Below the pieces are notes generated by a model. The model searched no databases. It was given only the letters and a program-made list of their open reading frames with translations, and was not told the origin of the DNA. A DNA stretch of 23,099 nt from Hypsibius dujardini. Its lineage: Eukaryota > Tardigrada > Eutardigrada > Parachela > Hypsibiidae. The number at the start of each line of letters is the position of its first letter. Position 1 is the stretch's first letter. This document shows, piece by piece, positions 9,313 through 17,145 of the stretch. The position numbers and the translations under genes were made by a program. Location of the stretch: assembly GCA_001579985.1 (NCBI GenBank), contig LRSR01003802.1, forward strand, positions 1-23,099. Direction: 5' to 3'.

Positions 9313-9600
9313 TGTTGGGGAACTTTTTTTGGTCGCAATCTGAGTGTGGTACTGGTAATTTGATCCCATGTCAGGTCGATCCCTCCTGCGCTTGTATTTT
9401 ATTTCCAGATTTGAAGTCACCTCAAGAGGACAGCGTGATATTGGTTCAGAGACTCCACTGAGAGCTGGTGGACGACCCGGCCCCCAGGACTTGGTCACCG
9501 TCCTAACGGCATCTCCGACTAAGGCACTGCTATGCAGCCATTTCGCAACGTAAGAACAGGAAGGTGTGCGGTATGATAACGGGTAGATACTCTTAGACAG
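9313..9600. repeat. interspersed repeat, copy 2
   Basis: Homologous to about 600-890 in the same orientation. It shares the near-identical core CCCGGCCCCCAGGACTTGGT to CATTTCGCAACGTAAGAAC and the GATAACGRGTAGATACTC end before the CAGG/CAGA array. It lies just upstream of the coding exon at 9676. Confidence 0.7.
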
Positions 9601-9662
9601 ACAGACAAACTGGCAGGCAGGCAGGCAAGCAGGCAGGCAGGCAAGCAGGCAGGCAAATAGAC
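9596..9662. repeat. CAGG/CAAG/CAGA microsatellite
   Basis: Short tetranucleotide array forming the right-hand tail of interspersed repeat copy 2, as in copy 1. It ends 13 bases before the ATG at 9676. Confidence 0.9.
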
Positions 9663-9675
9663 ATGCAGACAATAA

Positions 9676-11466
9676 ATGAACTCATATATGTTATACGAAC
9701 TACAGGGTGCCGCTGAGCAGCTAGCATATCAACATGAACCAAAAAAGAGCCAGAAGGACAAAATCCATTTGGAGGATCTGAGCAGAAACTTGGTCGCGCA
9801 ACGTATGGAGATGGAAGAGAACAAACCGGAAGTCTTGTGCGGGGTACAAATCCCAACTCTTTCCAGTTCGTCGGGCGACTTTCGAGGCGGTGAAGTTGCC
9901 TTGTCTGCAAAACCCGCTCCAGTTCCGCAGAACGGTGACGCAGCGAATGTGCTTGCCGTCGCTTTGGTTGATGCGCATTCCAATCAGCCCAAGACCCAGA
10001 GCGTAGCCAGTCAAATGCGCCCACCATCAGATGCTTATCAGGACGACGAACCTACGAAGGTCAGTATTAGTAAAATGTAACACATGTGATGATACAACGC
10101 GCCGCCAGACGGTCACCTAATCTTACGCTTAATTGCCTTGCAGTTCTTCAACAAGGACAGGGCAGCCTGGTGGAAAGTCTTCGCCATCTTCGTTATGACC
10201 CAGAATTTTAGTTTGGCCGCAACAGCAAGCATCAACCTGCCCGTACCGACATCGGTGTATGACTTGGGCTTCCATAACGGAAACGCTACAGTCGGCGGCA
10301 AAGCCGAAGCATCCAGCAGTCTGCCAAATCCGAATGGCTTTGAGTTGGAGAAGCTGAAGTGGGCCCTTTCCTTCCCGGTCTCGCTGGCTACTGCTGTAGC
10401 TGCTGCCGCCGCCAAATACACCTGCAACATCATCAAGACAAAAAAACACACCTGCCGACTGAACAACAAGCTGGACCATCCCGTACAGCTGGTAGTGAGG
10501 CCGCACTGCAGCTTCACGCAGTGCAGCATGAGGTTGTTGAGCGGCAGCGACGACGGCTTCAAAGCGGAGCTCGTCGACCGTCCGTCTCGAAAGGAGCGCT
10601 TGCGGGCCTGTTTCCGGAAGGTTGTTGGGATGGAAGACCGTTATTTCATAATCCCGGAAAACTCTTCTGTCGAGCTGAAGGTGAGCCACCTGCCGAAGAA
10701 CGGACCGACCGTCTACTGCCGCTACGAAGGTGCGCCTGCCGGTGGGCTGTTGATGAATAACGGTGAAGCGGTTCTGCCGAAATTTAACGATTTCACACTG
10801 CATGACGGCATGAAGTACTGCTTCACGGAGGGCGGTGTCGCGTTCGAGGGTCCTAAGGGCAGCGGGATCATCGAATGGCACGAAAATGAAGGGCACTCAC
10901 GTAAGCTTCGAAAGACCATTCCAGGGACACGAAAGACAAGCGCCATGTCGGGCACTGCGGACCAAGGCGTCTCAACGGGTAACGTCGGCTCTTTGCCCGG
11001 AGACCTCAACGTTTCGGCTGGGAACATCCATAACTCAGCGGGAAGTCTTCACGTCGTTTTGGTAGAAGATGAAAGCATTCCGATGGGAAGCTCCGACAAT
11101 CGGACGGTCAGCCTCTACAATTCGTTCGAAAGCTTCCGTAGTCTGACGAGCCATCTCGACGCTTCGGCGGAAACCTTTCCCATTCTGAGGGGCAAGCTCA
11201 ATAATTCATTCGACAGCCACGACACTCTTACGGAATACTTCGATGCTCTGGCGGAACCCTCCGATCCTTCGCCGGGAATCCTGGGCGCTTCGCCCAACAA
11301 CTTCGACTCTCCGTCTGAAACCCTTGACGCCACAAAGGGAAACCGCGTCTTTCCGCGCTACTCCGCCGGCAAATCTCAGGTATCCGACGGTCGACCTTGT
11401 GTCTCTATCTCAACATCTCAACATTCCGGCGGGAAGCCTCGAACCTCCGGACATCATTTCACATAA
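9676..11466 (+). CDS. unrecognised two-exon protein, about 568 aa, possible type II membrane protein with 14-aa repeat tail
   Basis: Join 9676-10059 and 10144-11466. The 84-bp intron has GTCAGT donor and TTGCAG acceptor, and the frame is kept in phase 0 (PTK then FFNKD). Residues 1-128 are polar and low-complexity. 137-158 is a weakly hydrophobic stretch (WWKVFAIFVMTQ then alanine-rich) that could anchor the protein or be buried. A second Ala-rich stretch ends in AVAAAAAKYTC (212-222). Residues 220-375 hold eight cysteines (about 222, 232, 250, 255, 284, 320 and 354 among them), N-x-S/T sites (NAT, NSS) and a folded-looking region. From about 402 to 535 a degenerate 14-residue repeat follows. 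I recognise no family. The start is uncertain: an acceptor-like CTACAG at 9701-9706 would make the first exon internal, with earlier exons near 8602 or 9031. Confidence 0.6.
10060..10143 (+). other. 84-bp intron of the unrecognised gene
   Basis: Bounded by AAG|GTCAGT and CCTTGCAG|TTC. Without splicing, the first frame terminates 20 bases into this interval (TAA at 10078-10080). The codon-like base pattern stops at the donor and resumes at the acceptor. Confidence 0.6.
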
Positions 11467-11987
11467 ATAGCTCTGCGCTTTGTACTCGTCTTGTGATGGC
11501 ATTCAACCAGTTTTTCTGCATATACGCTAACCGTTTCATATTAACCTGCGTGCTGTCCTCATCATAACGGGTGATGTCATGGCATATTTCAAGGTTCACT
11601 TGTTGCTGCTACTTCGGTGGGCCCTCTGACAGGCACACCGAACTCCTTCAGCTATTTTTGTGATGTTCTTTATTCCAGTATCTTGTTATCGTATTTGGTC
11701 TCCCTTTATGTGACTTCCAATTGGTCAGCTCAACCCATGCACGAAGAAAACATGATTCTCGGAAGTATGAAGAGTCACCAACATTTCCAACCTACAGAAT
11801 CTACCGGTACCTTTACCCCTTGAACCTTCTGAACTGACGATCAAAACATCGATCAGACGAATTTTTTTAAATTGGCTTATTTTTTCCTTTTCTTATGTTA
11901 ATCTATTTTAATAATTTGGTAGAGTTACAAAAACAGTGATCGAAACAGATAAGTTATTTGCAAAACCTTCAGCTACTTAAAAAGTCC
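11467..11987. other. 3' flank between the unrecognised gene and the SDR array
   Basis: Convergent 3' ends: the plus-strand gene stops at 11466 and the first minus-strand SDR gene stops at 11988. A plus-strand 68-codon frame (11617-11823) has no homology that I recognise. The 11866-11930 part is T-rich. Confidence 0.4.
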
Positions 11988-12899
11988 TTAAAGACCCTTC
12001 TCCACAGCTTCAGTCAGTGTCGGTCCCTTCGGCGACCATTGCAGGGTCTTCCGAGCGTTGACCGCCTTTACACGGCTGTTCGCCGCCATCGCGGACCTTG
12101 CCCATTCTCCGTGCGCCTTGATGGCCTCGTCGGCGTTCCAGCTCTCCGTCTTCCCGCCGAAACCCAGCGACCGGCTGACCACTTCCGCCACCTCCTTCAG
12201 GGTGTTCTCACCGTTCTCCGCGAAGAAGAACGACGCGCTCGGTGCTCGCTCCAACGCCAGCAGGAACAAGTCCGCGCAGTCGTCGATGTAAACGTTGGAC
12301 CAGATGTTCGCGCCCTTTCCGATGTACAACCCCGCCCCCTTGGCCTTGCTCAGCTCCGCCAGCTTGGGGATCTGCACACTGTCCTGGTGGATACCCTTAC
12401 CCTTGCCGTAGATCATGGTCGGGCAGATGATGACCGTCCGAATGCCGCGGTTGATTCCGGACTCCCGGATGAACCGATCTAAGGCAGCCCGCGGTGCTTT
12501 GTTTGGAGTCGGCACGAAGAAGGTGTCCTCGGTGTGGACGGTCGGATTGACCGACTCGCCCTTCACATCGTCCGCGATCACACTCGAACCGCTGGTGTGG
12601 ACGAAGGGTTTGCCGGACTTTTCCAGCGCCTTGAGGAGGGTTTCAACGGCCGGACGGTGGTCGGAGTCGGCGGTGTGGATGACGGCGTCCGCCCGCTGTG
12701 CCGCCTCCGTCAGCACGGCGGCATCCTCCAGTGAGCCGAGGACCGGCTCGATGCCGCGCTGCTTGAGCTTTTCCGCGCCTTCCGGAGTTCGGACCAGACC
12801 GAGAACCTTGTAGCCGGCGGCGACTAATTTCCCCGCAACGGTTCCGCCGATGTAGCCGGTCGCGCCGGTGAGGAAGACGGTTTCGATCTTGTCAGACAT
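11988..12899 (-). CDS. atypical extended SDR (NAD-dependent epimerase/dehydratase-like), copy 1
   Basis: 303 aa, one uninterrupted exon. The Rossmann glycine motif TGATGYIGG (11-19) is followed by a nucleotide-selecting loop with LVRTPEGAEKL, then GSLED (55-59), RADAVIHTA (69-77), HTSGSSVIADD (101-111), ICPTMIYGKGKG (158-169), IPKLAEL and NIWSNVYIDDCADLFLLAL (198-216). This is the layout of bacterial NAD-dependent epimerase-family proteins with serial IYG and SNV.IDD motifs. The canonical YxxxK pair is not evident: the usual position has PNKAPRAALDR. The substrate is unknown, so the reaction is not assigned. An in-frame TAG 12-15 nt upstream fixes the start. Copies 2 and 3 follow in the same orientation. 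Lack of introns and strong G/C preference at third positions set the trio apart from the AT-rich surroundings. No targeting peptide, so probably cytosolic. Confidence 0.92.
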   Translation of the reverse strand: MSDKIETVFLTGATGYIGGTVAGKLVAAGYKVLGLVRTPEGAEKLKQRGIEPVLGSLEDAAVLTEAAQRADAVIHTADSDHRPAVETLLKALEKSGKPFVHTSGSSVIADDVKGESVNPTVHTEDTFFVPTPNKAPRAALDRFIRESGINRGIRTVIICPTMIYGKGKGIHQDSVQIPKLAELSKAKGAGLYIGKGANIWSNVYIDDCADLFLLALERAPSASFFFAENGENTLKEVAEVVSRSLGFGGKTESWNADEAIKAHGEWARSAMAANSRVKAVNARKTLQWSPKGPTLTEAVEKGL

Positions 12900-13252
12900 G
12901 ATTTCGGTGCGCTACGATAAAAGTCTCGGTTTTAAAGCTTTTTCAGCAAGCATCAAGGGTTTACAACGATAGTGACAAGGTACGTACTGTAAATTGGCTG
13001 GAAAGCTTGGGAAAAAGAAACGTGAGTGAGAGAAACTGAGACTTGAGACAGCTGAGAAACTGTTTCTAGCTTGTGAATTATAAAATGTGAATGATCGAAC
13101 TGTTTGTGATGCTGCTTTATATAACGCCTCGAGGGGTGCCGATTGCCGAGACGAGAGGTGACGACAAACAACGAGATACGTGGAAGCAGTGCGAGACTAA
13201 CTTGTGTGTGATAGCCTGATATGACGATGCAGAACAATGCAAGGTATGTACA
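12900..13252. other. 5' flank of SDR copy 1
   Basis: Contains the probable promoter. On the minus strand the presumed 5' UTR carries TTTCTCAGCTGTCTCAAGTC, which resembles TTCTCAAATCAGCTGTTCG upstream of copy 3. The two promoters may therefore be homologous. No other gene seen. Confidence 0.4.
13115..13123 (-). promoter_or_regulatory. TATA box candidate for SDR copy 1
   Basis: TATATAAAG on the minus strand about 220 bases upstream of the copy 1 ATG, implying a 5' UTR of roughly 190 bases. Copy 3 has a TATA-like motif at nearly the same distance from its first ATG. Confidence 0.45.
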
Positions 13253-13375
13253 AACACACGGCAAAAACCTTGCGCTGACCGAGTTAAGCCATTACACTCG
13301 TTGCATGGCTGTTGTACACAGCCGTCGAGTTAAAGTGCTTGATTCGGTCAGCGCAAGGTTTTTGTCATGTGTGTA
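13253..13375. mobile_element. small inverted-repeat element between SDR copies 1 and 2
   Basis: A perfect 21-base inverted repeat, CAAAAACCTTGCGCTGACCGA, lies at 13262-13282 and inverted at 13344-13364. The arms extend imperfectly outward through ACACAC-type sequence (13253-13260 and 13367-13375). The middle is about 60 bp. Probably a MITE or foldback. No clear target duplication. Confidence 0.75.
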
Positions 13376-13394
13376 GATAAGAGTGGAGAAAAGT

Positions 13395-13556
13395 ATGCAG
13401 CAGTATCGCGTATCTGTGGTCGAAACCGGTCGATTCGATATGAGTTCGAGAAACCACGGTGTCATCATTACTGTCCCGGACAGCTCTGCTGACTCGAAAG
13501 TTCGAGAAACCTTCGACTGGAGCGCCGACGGTTGGCACGATCCAAAAGCGTGCTGA
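13395..13556 (+). CDS. small open frame, 53 aa, unrecognised
   Basis: ATG at 13395 to TGA at 13554-13556. It starts MQQYRVSVVETGRFDM and ends DWSADGWHDPKAC. Composition is balanced and protein-like, unlike the low-complexity frames nearby, and it sits between the MITE and the spacer. No family recognised. It may be an exon or part of a relic. Confidence 0.22.
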   Translation: MQQYRVSVVETGRFDMSSRNHGVIITVPDSSADSKVRETFDWSADGWHDPKAC

Positions 13557-13667
13557 GTTACATGTATGAGGTTCCGATACCAATAAAACGACAGTTTCTA
13601 CTGCCTATCGAGATATACAGGTGCAAGATTCGACTCCAATAATAACGATAAATATACAGAATATGAT

Positions 13668-13889
13668 ATGTTAGCCTACACTTATGGCCACAAATCGGAC
13701 ACAAGCGGAAGAAGATATTATTGTAAGGCCGAATTCACACTACTGATTCTTGAGCTCCAGAACAACTTCAACAAATCTCAGTATAAAGAGAACTTGTATA
13801 TTACACAATACGAGTATGAGTACATGAATCACCGTAAAACACTGACTGAAGAATCACCACAACCAATCACAACGGATTACACCTACTAA
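13668..13889 (+). CDS. small open frame, 73 aa, unrecognised, weak homeodomain helix-1 resemblance
   Basis: The segment RRYYCKAEFTLLILELQNNF followed by NKSQY resembles the start of a homeodomain (RT.FT..QL.ELE..F.....Y), with the F and Y spacing kept but one residue missing in helix 1. Nothing like the DNA-recognition helix (WFQNRR) follows. It could be a decayed fragment or chance. Confidence 0.2.
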   Translation: MLAYTYGHKSDTSGRRYYCKAEFTLLILELQNNFNKSQYKENLYITQYEYEYMNHRKTLTEESPQPITTDYTY

Positions 13890-14391
13890 CATAGCAAATA
13901 TATACTGTAGAATTCCGATCAACTAGTGCTGATTATTGCCCCCCCCCCTCCAGTTAACTAGTTCCGACGGGCCGAAAACCCGGAAGTGCTTCAATCAAGT
14001 AATCAATCACCTGATTCTCACACAATTTGTAGCGATAATGACGTGCGGTGTTGTGGTCTCCTATTTTTGCAACCAATCAGCTCCGGTCGTTTTTGACTGA
14101 ACTGATTGCGCAATAGCACCAGTTGATCGGAGTTGTACCGTACTCGTAGCATGGCGCAGACACGATGGCGTAGTAACTTCCTTGGAACAATTTTCAGAGG
14201 GGGAACCCAGAATGTCTCCGCTTTAAAAAATGTTTAATAGAGCTGTAATTATAATGATTTTCAAAGCTAATTTTTTCAGACAGGGTATGATACTTTTTTT
14301 TCGGCAGAATTTCGAAGATAAGAACGGTAACTCCGCCCCCTAGTATTCGGAATCAGACAGAAAGTGTAGAACCCGTGATATGCAACCTTGT
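13890..14391. other. spacer between SDR copies 1 and 2
   Basis: Contains a C homopolymer (13939-13948) and no sustained coding frame. It includes the 3' flank of SDR copy 2. Nothing further was recognised. Confidence 0.4.
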
Positions 14392-15288
14392 TTAAAGACC
14401 CTTCGCTATGGCTTCAGCCAACGTCGGACCCTTCGGCGACCATTGCAGGGTCCTTCGGGCATTGACCGCTCTCACTCGGGAGTTGGACGCCGGAACCGCC
14501 ACCCAGCCTCCGTGTGCCGCGATAGCCTCATCCATCGTCCAGCTCTCCGTTTTCCCGTCAAAGCCAAGCGACCGACTGACCGTCTCCGCCACCTCTTTCA
14601 GCGTGTTCTCCCCGTTCTCGGCGTAGAAGAACGACGCGCTCGGTGCTCGCTCCAAGGCCAGCAGGAACAAGTCCGCGACGTCGTCAAGATAAACGTTGGA
14701 CCAAATGTTCGCGCCCTTCCCGATGTAGAAACCGACACCGTTGGCCCTGTGCAACTGCGCCAGATGAGGAACTTTCCCCTTGCCGTAGATCATGGCCGGA
14801 CAGATGACGACCGTTCGAATTCCGCGGTTGATGCCGGACTGACGGACGAACCGATCCAGCTCCGCTCGGGGAACCTTGTTCGGCAACGGTGTGAAGAAGG
14901 TGTCCTCGGTGTGGACGGTCGGATTAGCCGTCTCACCACGAGCGTCATCGCAAACGACGCTCGAACCGCTGATGTGGATGAAGGTCTTACCGGAGTGTTC
15001 CAGCGCGCTGAGAAGCACTTCAACGGCGCTTCGGTCGTCGGCCTTGGCGGTGTTGATGACGGCGTCCGCTCGCTTAGCTGCATCAGTAAGAACTTCATTA
15101 TCGTTTAAGGACCCAAGGACCGGCTCGATTCCGCGAGCCTTGAGCAGGTCTGCGCCCTCCGGGGTACGGACCAGACCGAGGACCTTATAACCGGCAGCGA
15201 CCAACTTTCCCCCGACGGCACCGCCAATGTAGCCGGTTCCTCCGGTCAGGAAGACGGTCTTCATCGAGGAAGCACTTTCTGCAACCAT
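14392..15288 (-). CDS. atypical extended SDR, copy 2, with 8-residue internal deletion
   Basis: 298 aa from the ATG at 15286-15288 (MVAESASSMKTVF). The context AAAATGG is favourable and there is no ATG further upstream in frame. The Rossmann motif is TGGTGYIGG, differing from the TGATGYIGG of its siblings. The rest follows copy 1: LVRTPEGAD, VLGSLND, RADAVINTA, HISGSSVVCDD, ICPAMIYGKGK, then VPHLAQL, NIWSNVYLDDVADLFLLAL and SASFFYAENGENTL. Eight residues (GIHQDSVQ in the siblings) are missing after IYGKGK, an in-frame 24-nt loss in a loop expected near the substrate pocket. It is the most divergent of the three and lies head-to-tail with them. Frame intact, so probably expressed. Substrate unknown. 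Confidence 0.9.
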   Translation of the reverse strand: MVAESASSMKTVFLTGGTGYIGGAVGGKLVAAGYKVLGLVRTPEGADLLKARGIEPVLGSLNDNEVLTDAAKRADAVINTAKADDRSAVEVLLSALEHSGKTFIHISGSSVVCDDARGETANPTVHTEDTFFTPLPNKVPRAELDRFVRQSGINRGIRTVVICPAMIYGKGKVPHLAQLHRANGVGFYIGKGANIWSNVYLDDVADLFLLALERAPSASFFYAENGENTLKEVAETVSRSLGFDGKTESWTMDEAIAAHGGWVAVPASNSRVRAVNARRTLQWSPKGPTLAEAIAKGL

Positions 15289-16152
15289 TTTACTCAAACA
15301 GATGGCAGAAATGAATCTCTGAAATTGACTGTGCGTTTGCGTGCGGACAGTGAAAACGATCAATAGTGCTGTGATGAGACGGACGACTGACTCTGGCTTC
15401 AGGAACTCCGAAGATGTGCAGGTTGATATTTTTGTTCACATTTTATTGCAAAACGAACTGATAAGACGTGACTGCCCGGAAGAAATTTAAGGATTTATTG
15501 TGGTAATGAAAAATGAAAAGAGTTATAAGGTCTGCATCAGGGCTTCTTATCTTCCCGCAGTTGCGCGGCAGTTAAATACCGAAAATTAAACAACCCGCGG
15601 AGGCATCAAGGTCGAATTACGAACGGGTTGACCGGCGAACTGACGGAGAGACGGAGAGACGGACGGATCTGACGGATTGAGAGCGACGTTGCACAACCTC
15701 GAAAGTCAGAAAGCGCGTGTTACAGAAGAACGCAGAGACTAGTCTTCCGAAGGTGACTTTTCGTTTTCGCCTGGCCTCGACAGCTTCTTCTCAATCCGCC
15801 TGCACAGGTCTGCCCAGAGGACCGTTCGTCCCTTCGACGGTTGTCCGTCGATTAGTCAAGCTGGAATTCCGTCTACCCAGTGGGTCATCCGTCAAGTCGA
15901 AGTTCCCATTCTTCTTTCAGGCGTATTTCAGCCTTCGGTCTCTCCCTAAATCATCTTTAACCCTACACCGTATGTCCTTCCGGTTTCTCTCATTCCATAT
16001 GACCATCAATGTTGTTATGGTTTTATTCGTATCAAAAACGCATTCCAGCAGAAAGCGGTCATACTTCGTAGTAATGCTAATTCGTCGGTCAAACAGCAGG
16101 AACAATGGAAACAGTGTTGGACTAGTAGGAAACAAAATGAACAGGGAAGGAC
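15289..16152. other. spacer between SDR copies 2 and 3
   Basis: Includes the 5' flank of copy 2 and the 3' flank of copy 3. A minus-strand AATAAA (forward TTTATT at 16022-16027) lies about 125 bases past the copy 3 stop and could serve as a poly(A) signal. GACGGA-type repeats occur at 15640-15668. A plus-strand frame crossing 15717-16226 has no ATG start and no domain and is not called. Confidence 0.4.
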
Positions 16153-17145
16153 TTAAAGACCCTTCTCCACCGCTTCAGCCAGCGTCGGTCCCTTGGGCGA
16201 CCATTGCAGGGTCTTCCGAGCGTTGACCGCCTTGACGCGGCTGTTGGACGCCATCGCGGACTGTGCCCACCCTCCGTGCGCCTTAATAGCTTCGTCGGCG
16301 TTCCAGCTCTCCGTCTTCCCGCCGAAACCCAGCGACCGGCTGACCACTTCCGCCACTTCCTTCAGGGTGTTCTCTCCGTTCTCCGCGAAGAAGAACGACG
16401 CGCTCGGGGCTCGTTCCAACGCCAGCAGGTACAAGTCCGCGCAGTCGTCGATGTAAACGTTGGACCATATGTTCGCGCCCTTTCCGATGTACAACCCCGC
16501 CCCCTTGGCTTTGCTCAGCTCCGCCAGCTTGGGGATCTGCACACTGTCCTGGTGGATACCCTTACCCTTGCCGTAGATCATGGTCGGGCAGATGATGACC
16601 GTCCGAATGCCGCGGTTGATCCCCGACTCACGGATGTACCGATCGATCGCAGCTCGGGCGACCTTGTGCGGGACCGGCACGAAGAAGGTGTCTTCGGTGT
16701 GGACGGTCGGATTGACCGACTCCCCACGGACGTCATCCGCGATCACACTCGAACCGCTGGTGTGGATGAAGGGTTTGCCGGACTTTTCCAGCGCGGTGAG
16801 GAGGGTTTCGATCGCGCCGCGGTGGTCCGAGTTGGCGGTGTTGATGACGGCGTCCGCCCGCTGCGCCGCCTCCGTCAACACGGCGGCATCCTCCAGCGAG
16901 CCGAGGACCGGCTCGACACCGCGTTGTTTGAGCTTTTCCGCGCCTTCCGGGGTCCGGACCAGACCCAGGACCTTGTAGCCGGCGGCGACGAGCTTCTCCC
17001 CGACGGTCCCGCCGATGTAGCCGGTCGCGCCGGTGAGGAAGACGGTCTTGATTTTCTGCTCAGCTGACATGGTGCTGAAACGGAAAACACCGGTTAGTGT
17101 CGCGGAATTCGGATGTAATAATCGAGTTCCCAATTTGAGGGACAT
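16153..17145 (-). CDS. atypical extended SDR, copy 3, with possible mitochondrial presequence
   Basis: 330 aa from the first ATG (17143-17145). From the internal ATG at 17068-17070 (MSAEQKIKT) it would be 305 aa and collinear with copy 1. About 22 differences from copy 1 over 300 residues give roughly 93 percent identity. Same motifs: TGATGYIGG, HTSGSSVIADD, MIYGKGKGIHQDSVQIPKL and SNVYIDDCADLYLLAL. Changes cluster in the segment PVPHKVARAAIDRYI, which replaces PTPNKAPRAALDRFI. The 25-residue extension (MSLKLGTRLLHP to GVFRFST) has no acidic residues and several Arg, Lys, Ser and Thr, as in mitochondrial presequences. The internal ATG has the stronger context (CACCATG), so two isoforms are possible. 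No introns. Confidence 0.92.
   Translation of the reverse strand: MSLKLGTRLLHPNSATLTGVFRFSTMSAEQKIKTVFLTGATGYIGGTVGEKLVAAGYKVLGLVRTPEGAEKLKQRGVEPVLGSLEDAAVLTEAAQRADAVINTANSDHRGAIETLLTALEKSGKPFIHTSGSSVIADDVRGESVNPTVHTEDTFFVPVPHKVARAAIDRYIRESGINRGIRTVIICPTMIYGKGKGIHQDSVQIPKLAELSKAKGAGLYIGKGANIWSNVYIDDCADLYLLALERAPSASFFFAENGENTLKEVAEVVSRSLGFGGKTESWNADEAIKAHGGWAQSAMASNSRVKAVNARKTLQWSPKGPTLAEAVEKGL

Noticed and set aside
10129-10896. 255-codon minus-strand frame
   Set aside because: Antisense shadow of the spliced plus-strand gene, which has splice sites, cysteine clustering and a continuing frame on both sides.
15288-15363. Upstream extension of SDR copy 2 as a presequence
   Set aside because: The extended frame begins with TTG and contains no ATG before 15288, so translation most likely starts at 15288.
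15717-16226. 169-codon plus-strand frame
   Set aside because: It begins at a GTG, has no domain and overlaps the 3' end of SDR copy 3 on the opposite strand.
16204-17067. 287-codon plus-strand frame, and similar ones at 14380-15108 and 11958-12482
   Set aside because: Antisense shadows of the SDR genes; they arise from the GC-rich third positions and are not separate genes.
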